A DNA stretch of 64,000 nucleotides from Clostridiales bacterium. GTDB lineage: Bacteria; Bacteroidota; Bacteroidia; Bacteroidales; Muribaculaceae. The translations under genes and the position numbers were made by a program. Every line of letters starts with the position of its first letter. The stretch's first letter is position 1. Below the pieces are notes generated by a model. That model saw only the letters and a list, made by a program, of their open reading frames with translations. It was not told the DNA's origin and ran no database searches. This document shows, piece by piece, positions 45,126 through 55,587 of the stretch. Location: NCBI GenBank assembly GCA_023666645.1, contig JAMPBP010000001.1:643864-707863 (forward strand), given 5' to 3'.

Positions 45126-46511
45126 TCAGAACACTATTTTGTTGGCATCGTCACGCTTCGTGGGCTCAGCGGCAGGCTGTGGAGCCTGTCCTGTGGAGCG
45201 AATGGCCTGAATATCCTCTACTGTGCGGCGGTCACGGTTATAGGCCACTGATTTCTCGAAGGCGTCGATGGCGGCATCGTCGTCATATTGGTCGGGCGAC
45301 ATGATGACCTGGCGCATGCGTGTCTTCTCGCGGCGGCTGGCGTCGATGACATCGGCGCCATACTGGTCGACGAGTCGCTGATGGGCGTTGATATTCTCGG
45401 CCGGGACTTCCTCTGTGCCTGTATCGGCACGAAGCGGTTTCTCAGGCTCAACAGGCGACAGTTCGTTGGGATCTTTCTGTATTTTGACTGCAGCTGCCGG
45501 GCGTGAGTGGGTATGTTTTATCGACGGCTCGAAACCTGAGGCAAGAATGGTAATCTTTACTTTCTCGCCGAGCGACTCGTCGGGGTACACGCCCCATATG
45601 ATTTCCACACCCGAGTCGATGCTGGCGGTGAAGGCTGTGAGCTGGTCGCTCTCGGCCATCTTGAATTCCTGCTGTGCGCTTGGTGAGAAATATATTACAA
45701 ACAGAAGACGCTTGGAGCCATATATGTCGCTGTTGCGCAACAAGGGAGAATGAAGGGCATCCTCGATAGCCTTTGTGACGCGGTTCTCTCCCTCGCCATA
45801 TCCTGTAGAGATGATAGCCGTGCCACCGTTGCGCAGCGTGGAGTTGACATCGTTGAAGTCTCGGTTGATCTTACCCTCGATGGTTATGATATCGGAGATG
45901 GAGCGGGCAGCGATTGAGAGTGTATCGTCGGCTTTGTCAAAAGCGTTGAGAAAATTGAGGTCGGGATAAATCTCACTCAGGCGCTGGTTGTTGATCATGA
46001 GGAGTGCATCGACATATTTCCCCATTTCCTCGGCACCATCGAGGGCCTTGAGAATCTTGCTCTCACCTTCAAAGAGGAAAGGAATCGTGACAATACCGAT
46101 GGTGAGCAACCCTCGCTCACGTGCCAGGCGTGCGACAACAGGACCGGCACCTGTACCTGTACCACCACCCATTCCGGCGGTGATGAACACCATGCGTATG
46201 TTGTCGGTGAATAGTCTATTGATGCTGTCGGCGCTGCTCTCGGCGTCATCGTGGGCTTTTTGTATGTCGCCACCGGCACCGAGACCTTCGCCCAGAAGAA
46301 CGCGGTTGGGCACCGGGGAGCTTTGCAATGCCTGTTTGTCGGTATTGGTGATGGCAAATGTGACACCGTCAATCTTCTGTTCGTACATGTGGCGCACGGC
46401 ATTGCTGCCACCGCCACCGACACCGATTGCCATGATGATGTTTTTCCTGTCTTTCTCGGGAACGCCAAATGTGTCGTTATTGGCTATATAGTTGAATTCA
46501 GAGTCGGTCAT
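45126..46511 (-). CDS. ftsZ: Cell division protein FtsZ
   Basis: Tubulin-like GTPase that forms the division ring. GTP-binding GVGGGGSNAVRHM, the tubulin signature AGMGGGTGTGAGPVVA, and the T7 loop NRDFNDVNSTL are intact. 461 residues, with a long linker of about 130 residues rich in charged residues before the end DDANKIVF. Last gene of the cluster, 56 bases after ftsA. Confidence 0.98.
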   Translation of the reverse strand: MTDSEFNYIANNDTFGVPEKDRKNIIMAIGVGGGGSNAVRHMYEQKIDGVTFAITNTDKQALQSSPVPNRVLLGEGLGAGGDIQKAHDDAESSADSINRLFTDNIRMVFITAGMGGGTGTGAGPVVARLARERGLLTIGIVTIPFLFEGESKILKALDGAEEMGKYVDALLMINNQRLSEIYPDLNFLNAFDKADDTLSIAARSISDIITIEGKINRDFNDVNSTLRNGGTAIISTGYGEGENRVTKAIEDALHSPLLRNSDIYGSKRLLFVIYFSPSAQQEFKMAESDQLTAFTASIDSGVEIIWGVYPDESLGEKVKITILASGFEPSIKHTHSRPAAAVKIQKDPNELSPVEPEKPLRADTGTEEVPAENINAHQRLVDQYGADVIDASRREKTRMRQVIMSPDQYDDDAAIDAFEKSVAYNRDRRTVEDIQAIRSTGQAPQPAAEPTKRDDANKIVF

Positions 46512-46567
46512 TGTATTCTGTGTTTATGAATGAGTTTGAAAATAGGATGGATTGCAAGGACCGTAAG

Positions 46568-48058
46568 TTATTCAAACTCATTATCGTCCTTCATTATATC
46601 ACTGAGCCTGCTGCCTATCCTCTGCCAGAAACCCGACGATGATGAGTCGGTCTTATCACCCTTGCCTGAATCCTGGCGGGTATCTTTTTTACCCCCTTTC
46701 TTCGATTTGTTTATCTTATCGAGCTTCTGTTGCAGCGAGAGATTGTTCTCTTCGTTATCGTTGGGGTCATATTCATCGATCATGATTTTGTCATCGCTGT
46801 CTAAGATTCCTATACGTGAGGTCTCATCGTTGACAGCGTTCTTTTCGTTGGCCGGGGTATTGATATCGGTGAGACGGTCTTTCTCGAGAATCTGTGGCGG
46901 CATCATTGTACACTCGGTCGCGCCCATGGCAGCAGCGTCACACAGCAGGGCGATGACATCGAGGGTATCGTTGGGATTGAAACCGTTGCCTGTGATTTCT
47001 ACCTGGGAGGGTAGGGTGGCCTGGCGTGTTTTCATGCGGGTTTGCTTGGTGAGCAGGTCATCGAAACCGCGCAGGCGTGTCCCTCCTCCGGTGATGACGA
47101 TTCCGGCAGGAAGTTGCTCGGGCTTGAGTCCGGCATAGTTTATCTGTTCGAAGATGTTGGAGATAATCTCGTCGGTGCGTGCTGCCACGATGTTGTTTAT
47201 GGCACTGTTATCGAGCCCATCGGTTACCAGTGGGTTGCCATCGGTAGTGGGTGGCATGGCGTTGCCCACAGCTTTCTTGATTTCCTCGGCACGCTCCTCA
47301 AGGCAGTTTAGTGATGTGAGGTCGCGGGTGATATTGCGCGAGCCCATGGGCAAGGTTGTAAGATATACCAGTGAGCCGTCACGGTAGATAGAGACAGTGG
47401 TAGTCTCAGCGCCAAAGTCGACAAGCATCACTCCAAGCCTACGCTCCTCGACCGAGAGCATGTTGGCTCCCATGGCGAGCGGCGTCACGATGAATCCAGC
47501 AATATTGAGCGAGCAACGGTCGTTGAACACACGCTTTATATTATTCTTGATTTTAGGCTTGCAAGCCACCAGGCTGACATTGGCCGAGAGGACATGTCCA
47601 AACATACCTACGGGGTCGAGCGACGAGGTCGAGTCGAGCATGAATGTCCCGGGCTCAACGGTCACCACTTCTTTGTCGGGAATGGCACGCGTGGCGGCCT
47701 GGGCCATAAGTTCCTCAATATACCGCCTGGTAATCTCAACCTCGGTGTGGAAATCGCGGGCCACTTCGTGAGGTATGGAGCATAGGGAACGGCCACTTAT
47801 ACCTACATAGGCCTCCTTGATGGCGCGAGGAGCCACGCCGGGGGCTGTCTGTAGCCGGTGGCATATGTTTGTGACACAGGCTGCAACGTCACCGGGATTC
47901 TCGACACAGCCATAGCGCACTTTGTCGACAAGCTGCTCGGTCTCGACAGCCAAAATATTGATGCGCCCGGCCGGCGTTGTTCCGGGCGTTGTGGTCGCAA
48001 CAGCTCCTTTGATGCAGGAGCTGCCTATCTCAAATGCCACAATATATTTCTGTTCCAT
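46568..48058 (-). CDS. ftsA: Cell division protein FtsA
   Basis: Actin-like ATPase that ties FtsZ to the membrane. ATP-binding blocks VAFEIGSSCIKGAVA, VDFGAETTTVSIYRDG and GIVITGGGTRLRGFDDLL. At 496 residues it is longer than E. coli FtsA by a charged stretch of about 60 residues (DKINKSKKGGKKDTRQ). The very C-terminus, FWQRIGSRLSDIM, can form the amphipathic membrane-targeting helix. Confidence 0.96.
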   Translation of the reverse strand: MEQKYIVAFEIGSSCIKGAVATTTPGTTPAGRINILAVETEQLVDKVRYGCVENPGDVAACVTNICHRLQTAPGVAPRAIKEAYVGISGRSLCSIPHEVARDFHTEVEITRRYIEELMAQAATRAIPDKEVVTVEPGTFMLDSTSSLDPVGMFGHVLSANVSLVACKPKIKNNIKRVFNDRCSLNIAGFIVTPLAMGANMLSVEERRLGVMLVDFGAETTTVSIYRDGSLVYLTTLPMGSRNITRDLTSLNCLEERAEEIKKAVGNAMPPTTDGNPLVTDGLDNSAINNIVAARTDEIISNIFEQINYAGLKPEQLPAGIVITGGGTRLRGFDDLLTKQTRMKTRQATLPSQVEITGNGFNPNDTLDVIALLCDAAAMGATECTMMPPQILEKDRLTDINTPANEKNAVNDETSRIGILDSDDKIMIDEYDPNDNEENNLSLQQKLDKINKSKKGGKKDTRQDSGKGDKTDSSSSGFWQRIGSRLSDIMKDDNEFE

Positions 48059-48114
48059 ATCTATGATTTAAGCGGTATATTATTGTTCTCGTTTATTCTT
48101 TCTATATTGACAAT

Positions 48115-48960
48115 TTAATTGTTGTCGACTGTCATGGTTGAGAGGTCCTCGTTGTCAAGTTCATCACCCTCGGGATCGAGTATGAGCAATGGGTCGCGTT
48201 GACGTGGTTTGCGGCGAGTGGCGACAACCTGCCCTTTGAACTTGACCGACAATGTATCGTAGTAGTCCCAGCCTTTTACAGGCATGACATCTCGGTACAT
48301 AGTGGTGAGACGGTCAAATTTATTGGATATGTCGACCCGTGGGTCTCCGAAGTTTATGACATGACCTCGGAAAGGTGGTATCAAAATAACATCACCGTTG
48401 GATTTCAGTTGCATGGCGGTGACGAGTTCGCTACGGTAGCTGTCGGCCTTGATGTAATCAAGCAGGGGCATGAGCGCGGCCGCTGAGTGACGCCCTGTGG
48501 GACTGCCTGTGATGACGGGAACGTCGCTGCGGTATTTCAGCGATGCCGTGAGGCGTTTTCCTTCCCGGTTTATATAGTAGGAGCTGTCACCGTCGAATAT
48601 ACGTGCCACAGGTCTCATCGGTGTCACCTCAATCCACAGCCTGTTGTTGGACCGGCGTGTGCATCGTGCCCGTTCTATGTTGTCAATGCTGTTGAGTGTT
48701 GTCTCGATATCGTAGGTCCTGACCTGTGAGGGTATCACGTTGTTACTGCCGCTGAAATAGTCCTTGACAATCTCAGCCACCTCGCGCCGTGTGACAAATG
48801 TGGATGTGTTGCCATCTTCCTCAATCATTATGTGTACCGGTGAGCTTGTCGGAGCCTGGGCAGTGGCCGACATGCTATTGGACAATAATATTGACACGAC
48901 GAGATACCCCACCAGCAGCAGGGATAGAATGCAGCATATTATGTTGGCGCGTGACAGCAT
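48115..48960 (-). CDS. ftsQ: Cell division protein FtsQ
   Basis: 281 residues, single N-terminal membrane segment (IICCILSLLLVGYLVVSILL) and a periplasmic part with a weakly conserved POTRA-like region and the RTYDIETTLNSIDNIERARC pattern. Low sequence conservation is usual in this family; position between murC and ftsA supports the call. Starts 3 bases after the murC stop. Confidence 0.88.
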   Translation of the reverse strand: MLSRANIICCILSLLLVGYLVVSILLSNSMSATAQAPTSSPVHIMIEEDGNTSTFVTRREVAEIVKDYFSGSNNVIPSQVRTYDIETTLNSIDNIERARCTRRSNNRLWIEVTPMRPVARIFDGDSSYYINREGKRLTASLKYRSDVPVITGSPTGRHSAAALMPLLDYIKADSYRSELVTAMQLKSNGDVILIPPFRGHVINFGDPRVDISNKFDRLTTMYRDVMPVKGWDYYDTLSVKFKGQVVATRRKPRQRDPLLILDPEGDELDNEDLSTMTVDNN

Positions 48961-48963
48961 CGT

Positions 48964-50334
48964 TTACAGTGATTCAAGAAGCCGTGGAAGCTGAAGATTG
49001 ATGTCTCCGGCTCCGGCGGTCAACAGGACTTCAAAATTAAGATTTTTCAATGTCTCAACCAAGTTTTCTTTCGAAATCATTAATTTATCGGGAGTTTTTA
49101 TTTGATCAAAGATAATCTTTGAAGTCACTCCCGGTATCGGAAGCTCGCGGGCCGGGTAAATATCAAGAAGCACAACCTCGTCGGCGGCCGATAGGGCCTC
49201 GGCAAATTGTGGGGCGAAGTCGCGTGTGCGCGAATAAAGGTGAGGCTGGAATGCTACCGTGAGTTTGCGTCCGGGATACAGCTTCCTCACCGATTCGACC
49301 GATGCCTTGAGCTCATCGGGATGATGGGCATAGTCGTCGATGACTACTTTGCCATTGGGACCGCTCTCACGTAGCCAGAATTCAAAGCGGCGCTTGGCTC
49401 CCATGAATGACTTCATGGCATTGCGGGCAGCCTCGGCATCAAGTTCTCCTGTAAGCCAGCAGGCTCCGAGAGCCGCTATGGCGTTGTCGATGTTGATGTC
49501 GACGGGCACTCCGAGCTCTATGTCATGAATGGTATCGATGGGAGTGACAAAATCAAAGAGAATTGAACCCTGGCCGTAGCGTATGTTTTCGGCATGGAAA
49601 TCGCCCTCGGTGCGTGAATATGTGTAGACCTTGACACCTTTGCCGGGGCGTGGTTTGAGCTTTATCCCCTTGTGGAGCAGGAGGGAGCCTCCGGGGGTAA
49701 TCAGTTCGGTGAAATGGGCGAAACTCTCCAGGTAGGCTTCCTCGGTACCATAGATATCGAGATGGTCGGGGTCGGTGGCTGTGATGACAGCGATGTAGGG
49801 CGTGAGATGATGGAATGAACGGTCATATTCATCGGCCTCGACAATGGAATAGGGCGATGTGGGCGACAGCAGCAGATTGCTGTTGTAATTACGCAGTACG
49901 CCTCCCAGAAACGCGTTGCAGCCTGTGCCCGTTGTGTGCATGATATGAGCGGCCATTGACGATGTTGTGGTCTTGCCATGGGTGCCGGCAAAGCACAGGG
50001 CCTTGGAGCCGCGCGTTATGATACCGAGAACCTCGGCGCGTTTATGTATGTCGAACCGGTTGTCGCGGAAGTAAGAGAGCGGCACGTTGGCAGCCGGTAT
50101 AGCCGGGGTGTACACTACCAGTGTATTCCGGGCATCACGGTATTCCTGAGGAATAGCCTCCAACGAGTCGTAATAGCTTATGCAGGCGCCTTCACGGGTG
50201 AGGTCATCGGTAAGTTGGGACGGTGTGCGGTCATAGCCGGCTACCGGATAATTATTGGCCATGAAATATCGGGCAAGGGCAGCCATACCTATGCCTCCTA
50301 TTCCTACGAAATATACGCGTTCAAAACTCTTCAT
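48964..50334 (-). CDS. murC: UDP-MurNAc:L-alanine ligase
   Basis: Adds L-Ala to UDP-MurNAc. Motifs: VGIGGIGMAALARYF, ATP loop FAGTHGKTTTSSMAAHI, VEADEYDRSFHHL and IDDYAHHPDELKAS. 456 residues. Its ATG overlaps the murG stop by four bases (ATGA), so translation is coupled. Confidence 0.97.
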   Translation of the reverse strand: MKSFERVYFVGIGGIGMAALARYFMANNYPVAGYDRTPSQLTDDLTREGACISYYDSLEAIPQEYRDARNTLVVYTPAIPAANVPLSYFRDNRFDIHKRAEVLGIITRGSKALCFAGTHGKTTTSSMAAHIMHTTGTGCNAFLGGVLRNYNSNLLLSPTSPYSIVEADEYDRSFHHLTPYIAVITATDPDHLDIYGTEEAYLESFAHFTELITPGGSLLLHKGIKLKPRPGKGVKVYTYSRTEGDFHAENIRYGQGSILFDFVTPIDTIHDIELGVPVDINIDNAIAALGACWLTGELDAEAARNAMKSFMGAKRRFEFWLRESGPNGKVVIDDYAHHPDELKASVESVRKLYPGRKLTVAFQPHLYSRTRDFAPQFAEALSAADEVVLLDIYPARELPIPGVTSKIIFDQIKTPDKLMISKENLVETLKNLNFEVLLTAGAGDINLQLPRLLESL

Positions 50335-51419
50335 TTTGCGATAATCTTATCTATGATGTCTACGATATGTTCCGAGGCTCCCGGAAGAGCCATTTTCTTT
50401 ACCTGGATTGATAGATTCTCACGGGTTTGAGGGCTGTCAAGCAGTTGTGTTATGTTGTCGAGAAGCTTATCTTCGGCCTCGGCGTCAAGGAGCAATATGG
50501 CGGCGCCACGGCTTGACAAGGCCTCGGCATTGTGGCGCTGATGGTCCTCGGCTACGTTGGGCGAGGGTATAAGGATGGCCGGGGCACCGGCAATCTGTAG
50601 CTCGGAAATGGTACCTGCTCCGGCACGACTCACAATGATGTCGGCGGCGCGGTACACCAGGTCCATGCGCTTGATGAAATCGGTCACGGTGACATTGTCC
50701 ATCCCTTCACCCATATGCATGTATTCCTCTTTGTAGAATTTGCCGCATTGCCACAACACTCCTGCACCACGCTCGGCAAGCGGCTTCAGGGAGCGTGCCA
50801 TGGCACGGTTGATGGTGCGTGCGCCAAGACTGCCTCCCACTATCGCTACAAGGGGTTTGTGAGGGTCAAAGCCGAGTTGTCGCTTGGCCTCTTCGCGCGT
50901 GGTCGATGAGGCGACGATATCGGCTCTCACCGGATTACCGGTCTTGACTATGGTTTCGGCCGGGAAAAAGCGCTCCATGCCATCATAAGCCACGCATATG
51001 GCGCTGGCATTGGCGGCAAGCAGTTTGTTGGTCACTCCGGCATATGAGTTCTGCTCTTGAAGCAGCGTGGGGACCCCGGCCCGCTGGGCTGCTTTAAGAG
51101 TGGGCCCGCTGGCATATCCACCCACGCCGATGGCGATGTCGGGTTTGAATTCCTTGACAACACGCTTGGCAAGTCTCATGCTCTTGTTGAGCTTCCACAG
51201 TACTTTTATATTGCGCCACAGATGGCGGCGGTCAAAGCCGCTCACAGGCAAGCCTATTATTTCATATCCTGCATCGGGCACGCGTTGCATCTCCATGCGT
51301 CCCTCGGCACCGACAAAGAGTATCTTTGACTCAGGGTGTCTGCGTTTTATGGCGTCGGCTATGGAGAGCGCCGGGAAAATGTGTCCTCCGGTTCCGCCAC
51401 CGCTTATCAATATATTCAT
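50331..51419 (-). CDS. murG: Lipid II synthase MurG
   Basis: Transfers GlcNAc to lipid I at the inner face of the membrane. Start ATG 51419 is chosen because the family begins directly with the GGGTGGHIFPALSIADAI loop; the open frame upstream is not conserved. Other blocks: GVGGYASGPTLKAAQ, TNKLLAANA, GGSLGARTINRAM, VSRAGAGTISELQ and IPSPNVAEDHQRHNA. 362 residues. Confidence 0.97.
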   Translation of the reverse strand: MNILISGGGTGGHIFPALSIADAIKRRHPESKILFVGAEGRMEMQRVPDAGYEIIGLPVSGFDRRHLWRNIKVLWKLNKSMRLAKRVVKEFKPDIAIGVGGYASGPTLKAAQRAGVPTLLQEQNSYAGVTNKLLAANASAICVAYDGMERFFPAETIVKTGNPVRADIVASSTTREEAKRQLGFDPHKPLVAIVGGSLGARTINRAMARSLKPLAERGAGVLWQCGKFYKEEYMHMGEGMDNVTVTDFIKRMDLVYRAADIIVSRAGAGTISELQIAGAPAILIPSPNVAEDHQRHNAEALSSRGAAILLLDAEAEDKLLDNITQLLDSPQTRENLSIQVKKMALPGASEHIVDIIDKIIAK

Positions 51420-51453
51420 AGTTAAATATAGGTTAGACTCTATATGGACTCTT

Positions 51454-52842
51454 TTACTTGAGGAAGGTGGGATTCTCCTTCTGCATGTCATCGGGAAGCT
51501 CAGCGGCTTCTCGTGCTATATCCTGCTTTTTACCCTTTCTTACGGCAAATCTGCTCACCGACAGCATGATACCGAATGCCAGTGATGTAATAAGTATCGA
51601 CGTGCCTCCTTTCGAGATCAGAGGTAGCGGCTGTCCCGACACGGGGCCGGCTCCGGTGACTATCGCCATGTGACACAGTGCCTGCAACACAATGTAGACA
51701 GCCATTCCCAGCACAAGGAGGGCCGGGAACACGCGATGACATCCCATGGCAATAGCTCCCGCACGGCCGAGCAGCGAGAGGTAGACCACAAGGAGGAACA
51801 AACCTCCCACCAGCCCCAGGTCCTCAATGACGATGGAGTAGACAAAGTCGATGTTGGCCAGTGGCAGGCGGGCTGTCTCGCGCGAGTTCCCTGGCATGAC
51901 GCCAAATATGCCTCCATTGGCCTGGGCCATATAGGCGTGCATCTCCTGGCGATTCTCATCATTGATGGGACGGGCATACTTGGGGGTGGTGTCGTTGTCC
52001 AGGAATCGGTTGATGCGTGCCTGCCATAGAGCAAAACGGTTGATGGTAGCCTCGTTGCCCTCAGCATCACGACCGGTCTCGGTGATGAGCTGGGTCTCAT
52101 GTGCGTCATTATCGTCGGTGCTCATCTTGTACAGCACGGCACCCCCGCCGGCCACGGCATACACTAAAATCACTACAATGAATTTCTTCCATGGAATGCC
52201 GCCAATGAGCATCATCGACGAGCTGATACACATCATCAGAATCGTATTGGTGAGACCCTGGGTGAACAGCAGGCCACCGAAAAGCAGGATACATGCTACA
52301 CATATGGCTATCTTGCCATTTGTAAGTTCCTTGCCTCGCGACATCACCAATGCTATTATCAATACCGATGAGAGCTTGATCAATTCGGCCGGTTGCACCT
52401 GTATTCCCACCAGGTTGAAGGAGCGTCGGGCTCCGTTGATGATTTGTCCCTTGAAGAGAACATACACCATGGCCATGACGCTTATGGCAATGATGATAGG
52501 GGTCAACGGTATGAACCATTTGTAGGGAATGCGCGATACCAGTATGGCCACAACGGCTCCCATGCCAAGCATGGCACAATGTCGCATGATGGGTCCCAGC
52601 ACATTGGTTCCCATAATCTCTCGTGAGGAGGCACTATACTGTTCTATAATCGATATCACACACAAGGTGATGAACACTGCCCATATGTATTTGTCACTCT
52701 TACGCGGTGTCGATATATCCTCAAGAGCCTTTGTCGTGCGTGATTTCTTTTTAGGGGTATCCGGGCCACAGTTGTCGACATCGGCCTGCAATGGGGGAAA
52801 AGCCTCGGCTACCGGGGTGTCATGTATATCTTCTTCAATCAT
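51454..52842 (-). CDS. ftsW: Lipid II polymerase FtsW
   Basis: SEDS-family glycosyltransferase of septal peptidoglycan, working with FtsI. About ten membrane segments; the signature GPVSGQPLPLISKGGTSILI is intact. 462 residues, with about 50 polar N-terminal residues before the first membrane segment and a loop of about 80 residues (TQLITETGRDAEGNEATINR) in the periplasmic side. Follows murD by 12 bases. Confidence 0.95.
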   Translation of the reverse strand: MIEEDIHDTPVAEAFPPLQADVDNCGPDTPKKKSRTTKALEDISTPRKSDKYIWAVFITLCVISIIEQYSASSREIMGTNVLGPIMRHCAMLGMGAVVAILVSRIPYKWFIPLTPIIIAISVMAMVYVLFKGQIINGARRSFNLVGIQVQPAELIKLSSVLIIALVMSRGKELTNGKIAICVACILLFGGLLFTQGLTNTILMMCISSSMMLIGGIPWKKFIVVILVYAVAGGGAVLYKMSTDDNDAHETQLITETGRDAEGNEATINRFALWQARINRFLDNDTTPKYARPINDENRQEMHAYMAQANGGIFGVMPGNSRETARLPLANIDFVYSIVIEDLGLVGGLFLLVVYLSLLGRAGAIAMGCHRVFPALLVLGMAVYIVLQALCHMAIVTGAGPVSGQPLPLISKGGTSILITSLAFGIMLSVSRFAVRKGKKQDIAREAAELPDDMQKENPTFLK

Positions 52843-52854
52843 TGGCCATGGGTC

Positions 52855-54219
52855 TTAACATTGGTTGTCCATCTCTCTTTTAAGGGCATTCACGGCATCT
52901 TTGAAGCGGCGGCCACGGTCCTCATACGATTTGAAAAGGTCAAAACTTGCGCAACACGGCGACAGCAACACCGTGTCACCTTCCACTGCTATGTCGTGGC
53001 AGGCGTTGACAGCGGCATCGAGTGTGTGGGTGTCGATGACTTTGACTTCGTTGGCGAAGTAGTCGACAATCTTTTTGTTGTCGACGCCCATGGCGACGAT
53101 GGCTTTTACCTTGGATCGCACAAGTGGAAGTATCTCACTGTAGTCGTTACCCTTGTCCTTGCCTCCGAGAATGAGGATTACCCCCGATGAAGGCATCGAT
53201 TCCAGAGCATACCAACACGAGTTGACATTGGTGGCTTTGGAATCATTGATATATTTCACTCCGTTGATCTCGGTTACCGGTTCCAGGCGATGTTCCACAC
53301 CTTCAAAGTCGCTCATAGCCCGGCGTATGTCCTCTTTCTTGATGTCGAGCAGACAGGCCGACAGACCGGCTGCCATGGAATTGAACAGGTTGTGCAGCCC
53401 GCTCAGAGCCAGGTCGGCGCGTGGCATTGTCATGGAGTGCCCTGCTGGAGCGTTGAGGAATAAACGGTCCTCGGCATCTATGTAGGCTGCGGTCTCTTCC
53501 TCACGGTGCTGGGCAAAGGGGTAGTAGCGGGCCTCGGTTGTTACCTTTTCGAGCTGTTTCTTGATTACAGGGTCGTCCTGCCAGTAGATGAAAGCGTCAC
53601 AGGGGGTCTGGTTCTGGAGTATGCGGAACTTAGCCTTGACATAGTTTTCCATCTTGTAGTCATAGCGGTCAAGATGGTCGGGGGTGATATTGAGAATCAC
53701 TGCGATATTGGCTTTGAAACGATACATGTTCTCGAGCTGGAAACTGGACAGCTCGATTACATATACATCATGGTTCTCGCGTGCTACCTGCAAGGCGAGG
53801 GAGCGTCCCACATTGCCGGCGAGTCCCACATTCATGCCTGCCTGGCGCAATATGTGGTAGGTGAGCAGTGTCGTGGTTGTTTTGCCGTTGGATCCGGTGA
53901 TACACACCATCTTGGCGTCGGTGTAGCGGCCGGCAAATTCGATTTCAGATATAATGGGCACACCTTTCTCCATGAGTTGGCATATCAGTGGAGCCGTGGG
54001 TGGTATACCCGGGCTCTTCACCACTTCGTCGGCATTCAAGATCAGGGCCGGGGTGTGGGAGCCATCCTCCCATGCTATCCCCTCGTCTTCGAGCATCTCG
54101 CGGTAGTGTGGGGCTATGGTGCCCGAGTCGCTCACGAAGACATCCATTCCTTTGCTCTTCGCCAGGATGGCGGCTCCTACACCGCTTTCTCCTCCTCCAA
54201 GTACAACAAGTCGTTTCAT
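52855..54219 (-). CDS. murD: UDP-MurNAc-L-Ala:D-glutamate ligase
   Basis: Adds D-Glu to the stem peptide. N-terminal VLGGGESGVGAAILAKSKG, ATP loop CITGSNGKTTTTLLTYHIL, ILNITPDHLDRYDYKMENY, INDSKATNVNSCWYALESM and SPCCASFDLFKSYEDRG are all characteristic. 454 residues; normal length. Confidence 0.97.
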   Translation of the reverse strand: MKRLVVLGGGESGVGAAILAKSKGMDVFVSDSGTIAPHYREMLEDEGIAWEDGSHTPALILNADEVVKSPGIPPTAPLICQLMEKGVPIISEIEFAGRYTDAKMVCITGSNGKTTTTLLTYHILRQAGMNVGLAGNVGRSLALQVARENHDVYVIELSSFQLENMYRFKANIAVILNITPDHLDRYDYKMENYVKAKFRILQNQTPCDAFIYWQDDPVIKKQLEKVTTEARYYPFAQHREEETAAYIDAEDRLFLNAPAGHSMTMPRADLALSGLHNLFNSMAAGLSACLLDIKKEDIRRAMSDFEGVEHRLEPVTEINGVKYINDSKATNVNSCWYALESMPSSGVILILGGKDKGNDYSEILPLVRSKVKAIVAMGVDNKKIVDYFANEVKVIDTHTLDAAVNACHDIAVEGDTVLLSPCCASFDLFKSYEDRGRRFKDAVNALKREMDNQC

Positions 54220-54262
54220 CGTGTGTATATATTGTTATGAAACTATCGGTTTCAATCTGTTT

Positions 54263-55531
54263 TTATCTTATTTTTAAAGTTACAAAAGTAAGGGCGGCCA
54301 GGATTATTCCTATAATCCAGAATCGTGTCACGATTTTGCTTTCTGGAATTGCAGCCATCGGTTTTTGCCACAAAGCGTCGATGCCGGCATTGCCCTGTTT
54401 CTGGAAGTGATGGTGCAAAGGGGTCATCTTGAATATGCGGCGTCCGGTGCCGGTGCGGCGTTTTGTCCATTTGAAATAGCTCACCTGCAATATTACCGAG
54501 AGGTCCTCGACAAAGAATATGGCACACAGGATAGGAAGCAGCAGCTCTTTGTGAATCAGAATAGCAAAAACAGCGATTATGCCACCGATTGTGAGACTGC
54601 CGGTGTCGCCCATGAATACCTGTGCAGGGTAGGCGTTGTACCATAGGAAGCCCACCAGGGCGCCAATGAAGGCGCTCATGTATACAACCAGCTCGGCACT
54701 CCCGGGTATATACATGATGTTGAGATAGGAAGAGTAGATGATGTTGCCCCCCAGATAGGCCATTACGGCCAGTGCCACGCCTATGATTGCCGATGTGCCT
54801 GTGGCCAGGCCATCAAGACCGTCGGTGAGATTGGCTCCATTGGAGGTGGCAGTGACAACGAATATCGTGACGAGGATGAAAAGAATCCACCCGGCAGTGT
54901 CGGCATAGTCGCCGGCCCATTCCGTGAGCCATGCATAGTCAAAGTTGTTGTCCTTGACAAATGGTATTGTGGTCTGGGTTGCCTTTATATTGTTTGATTC
55001 ATATATGACTTCGGTGACAGTGCCTTCGTCTCCCTGGATAGCCACCTCGTGGTTCTCGCGTATAACGATATCGGGGCTGGCATACATGGTTATGCCGACG
55101 ATAAGACCGAGTCCTACCTGCCCCACGATTTTAAAGCGTCCGTTAAGACCATCCTTGTCCCTATGCTTTATTTTCAGGTAGTCATCAAGGAATCCCAGCA
55201 CTCCAAGCCATAAAGTGGCGACAAGCATCAGAATCATGTATATATTGGTGAGATTGCCAATGAGCAGGCAAGGAATGAGAATCGCGATGATGATGATGAT
55301 TCCACCCATGGTGGGGGTGCCTTTTTTTGACATCTGCCCTTCGAGTCCCAGGTTGCGCACAATCTCGCCTACCTGCATGATTTGCAGCCGGTCGATTATG
55401 CGGCGCCCTATGATGGTCGAGATGAGCAGAGCGAGAATAAAGGCGGCTCCCGAGCGGAAGGTGATGAAGTCCATCAGTCCCGCTCCGGGGATATCATATT
55501 TGTTCAGACATTCAAATAGTGAGTAGAGCAT
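54263..55531 (-). CDS. mraY: Phospho-MurNAc-pentapeptide transferase
   Basis: Makes lipid I from UDP-MurNAc-pentapeptide and undecaprenyl phosphate. Ten membrane segments. Motifs: TPTMGGIIIIIAI, FLDDYLKI (Asp-Asp), NLTDGLDGLATG and MTPLHHHFQ. 422 residues, about 60 more than in E. coli because of an inserted loop (NHEVAIQGDEGTVTEVIYES) after the fourth segment, as is common in Bacteroidetes. Confidence 0.97.
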   Translation of the reverse strand: MLYSLFECLNKYDIPGAGLMDFITFRSGAAFILALLISTIIGRRIIDRLQIMQVGEIVRNLGLEGQMSKKGTPTMGGIIIIIAILIPCLLIGNLTNIYMILMLVATLWLGVLGFLDDYLKIKHRDKDGLNGRFKIVGQVGLGLIVGITMYASPDIVIRENHEVAIQGDEGTVTEVIYESNNIKATQTTIPFVKDNNFDYAWLTEWAGDYADTAGWILFILVTIFVVTATSNGANLTDGLDGLATGTSAIIGVALAVMAYLGGNIIYSSYLNIMYIPGSAELVVYMSAFIGALVGFLWYNAYPAQVFMGDTGSLTIGGIIAVFAILIHKELLLPILCAIFFVEDLSVILQVSYFKWTKRRTGTGRRIFKMTPLHHHFQKQGNAGIDALWQKPMAAIPESKIVTRFWIIGIILAALTFVTLKIR

Positions 55532-55587
55532 TGCTGTGAATATTGATTATGAATGCGTAGTGTTGATGATTTAAAGAGCCTGTATTG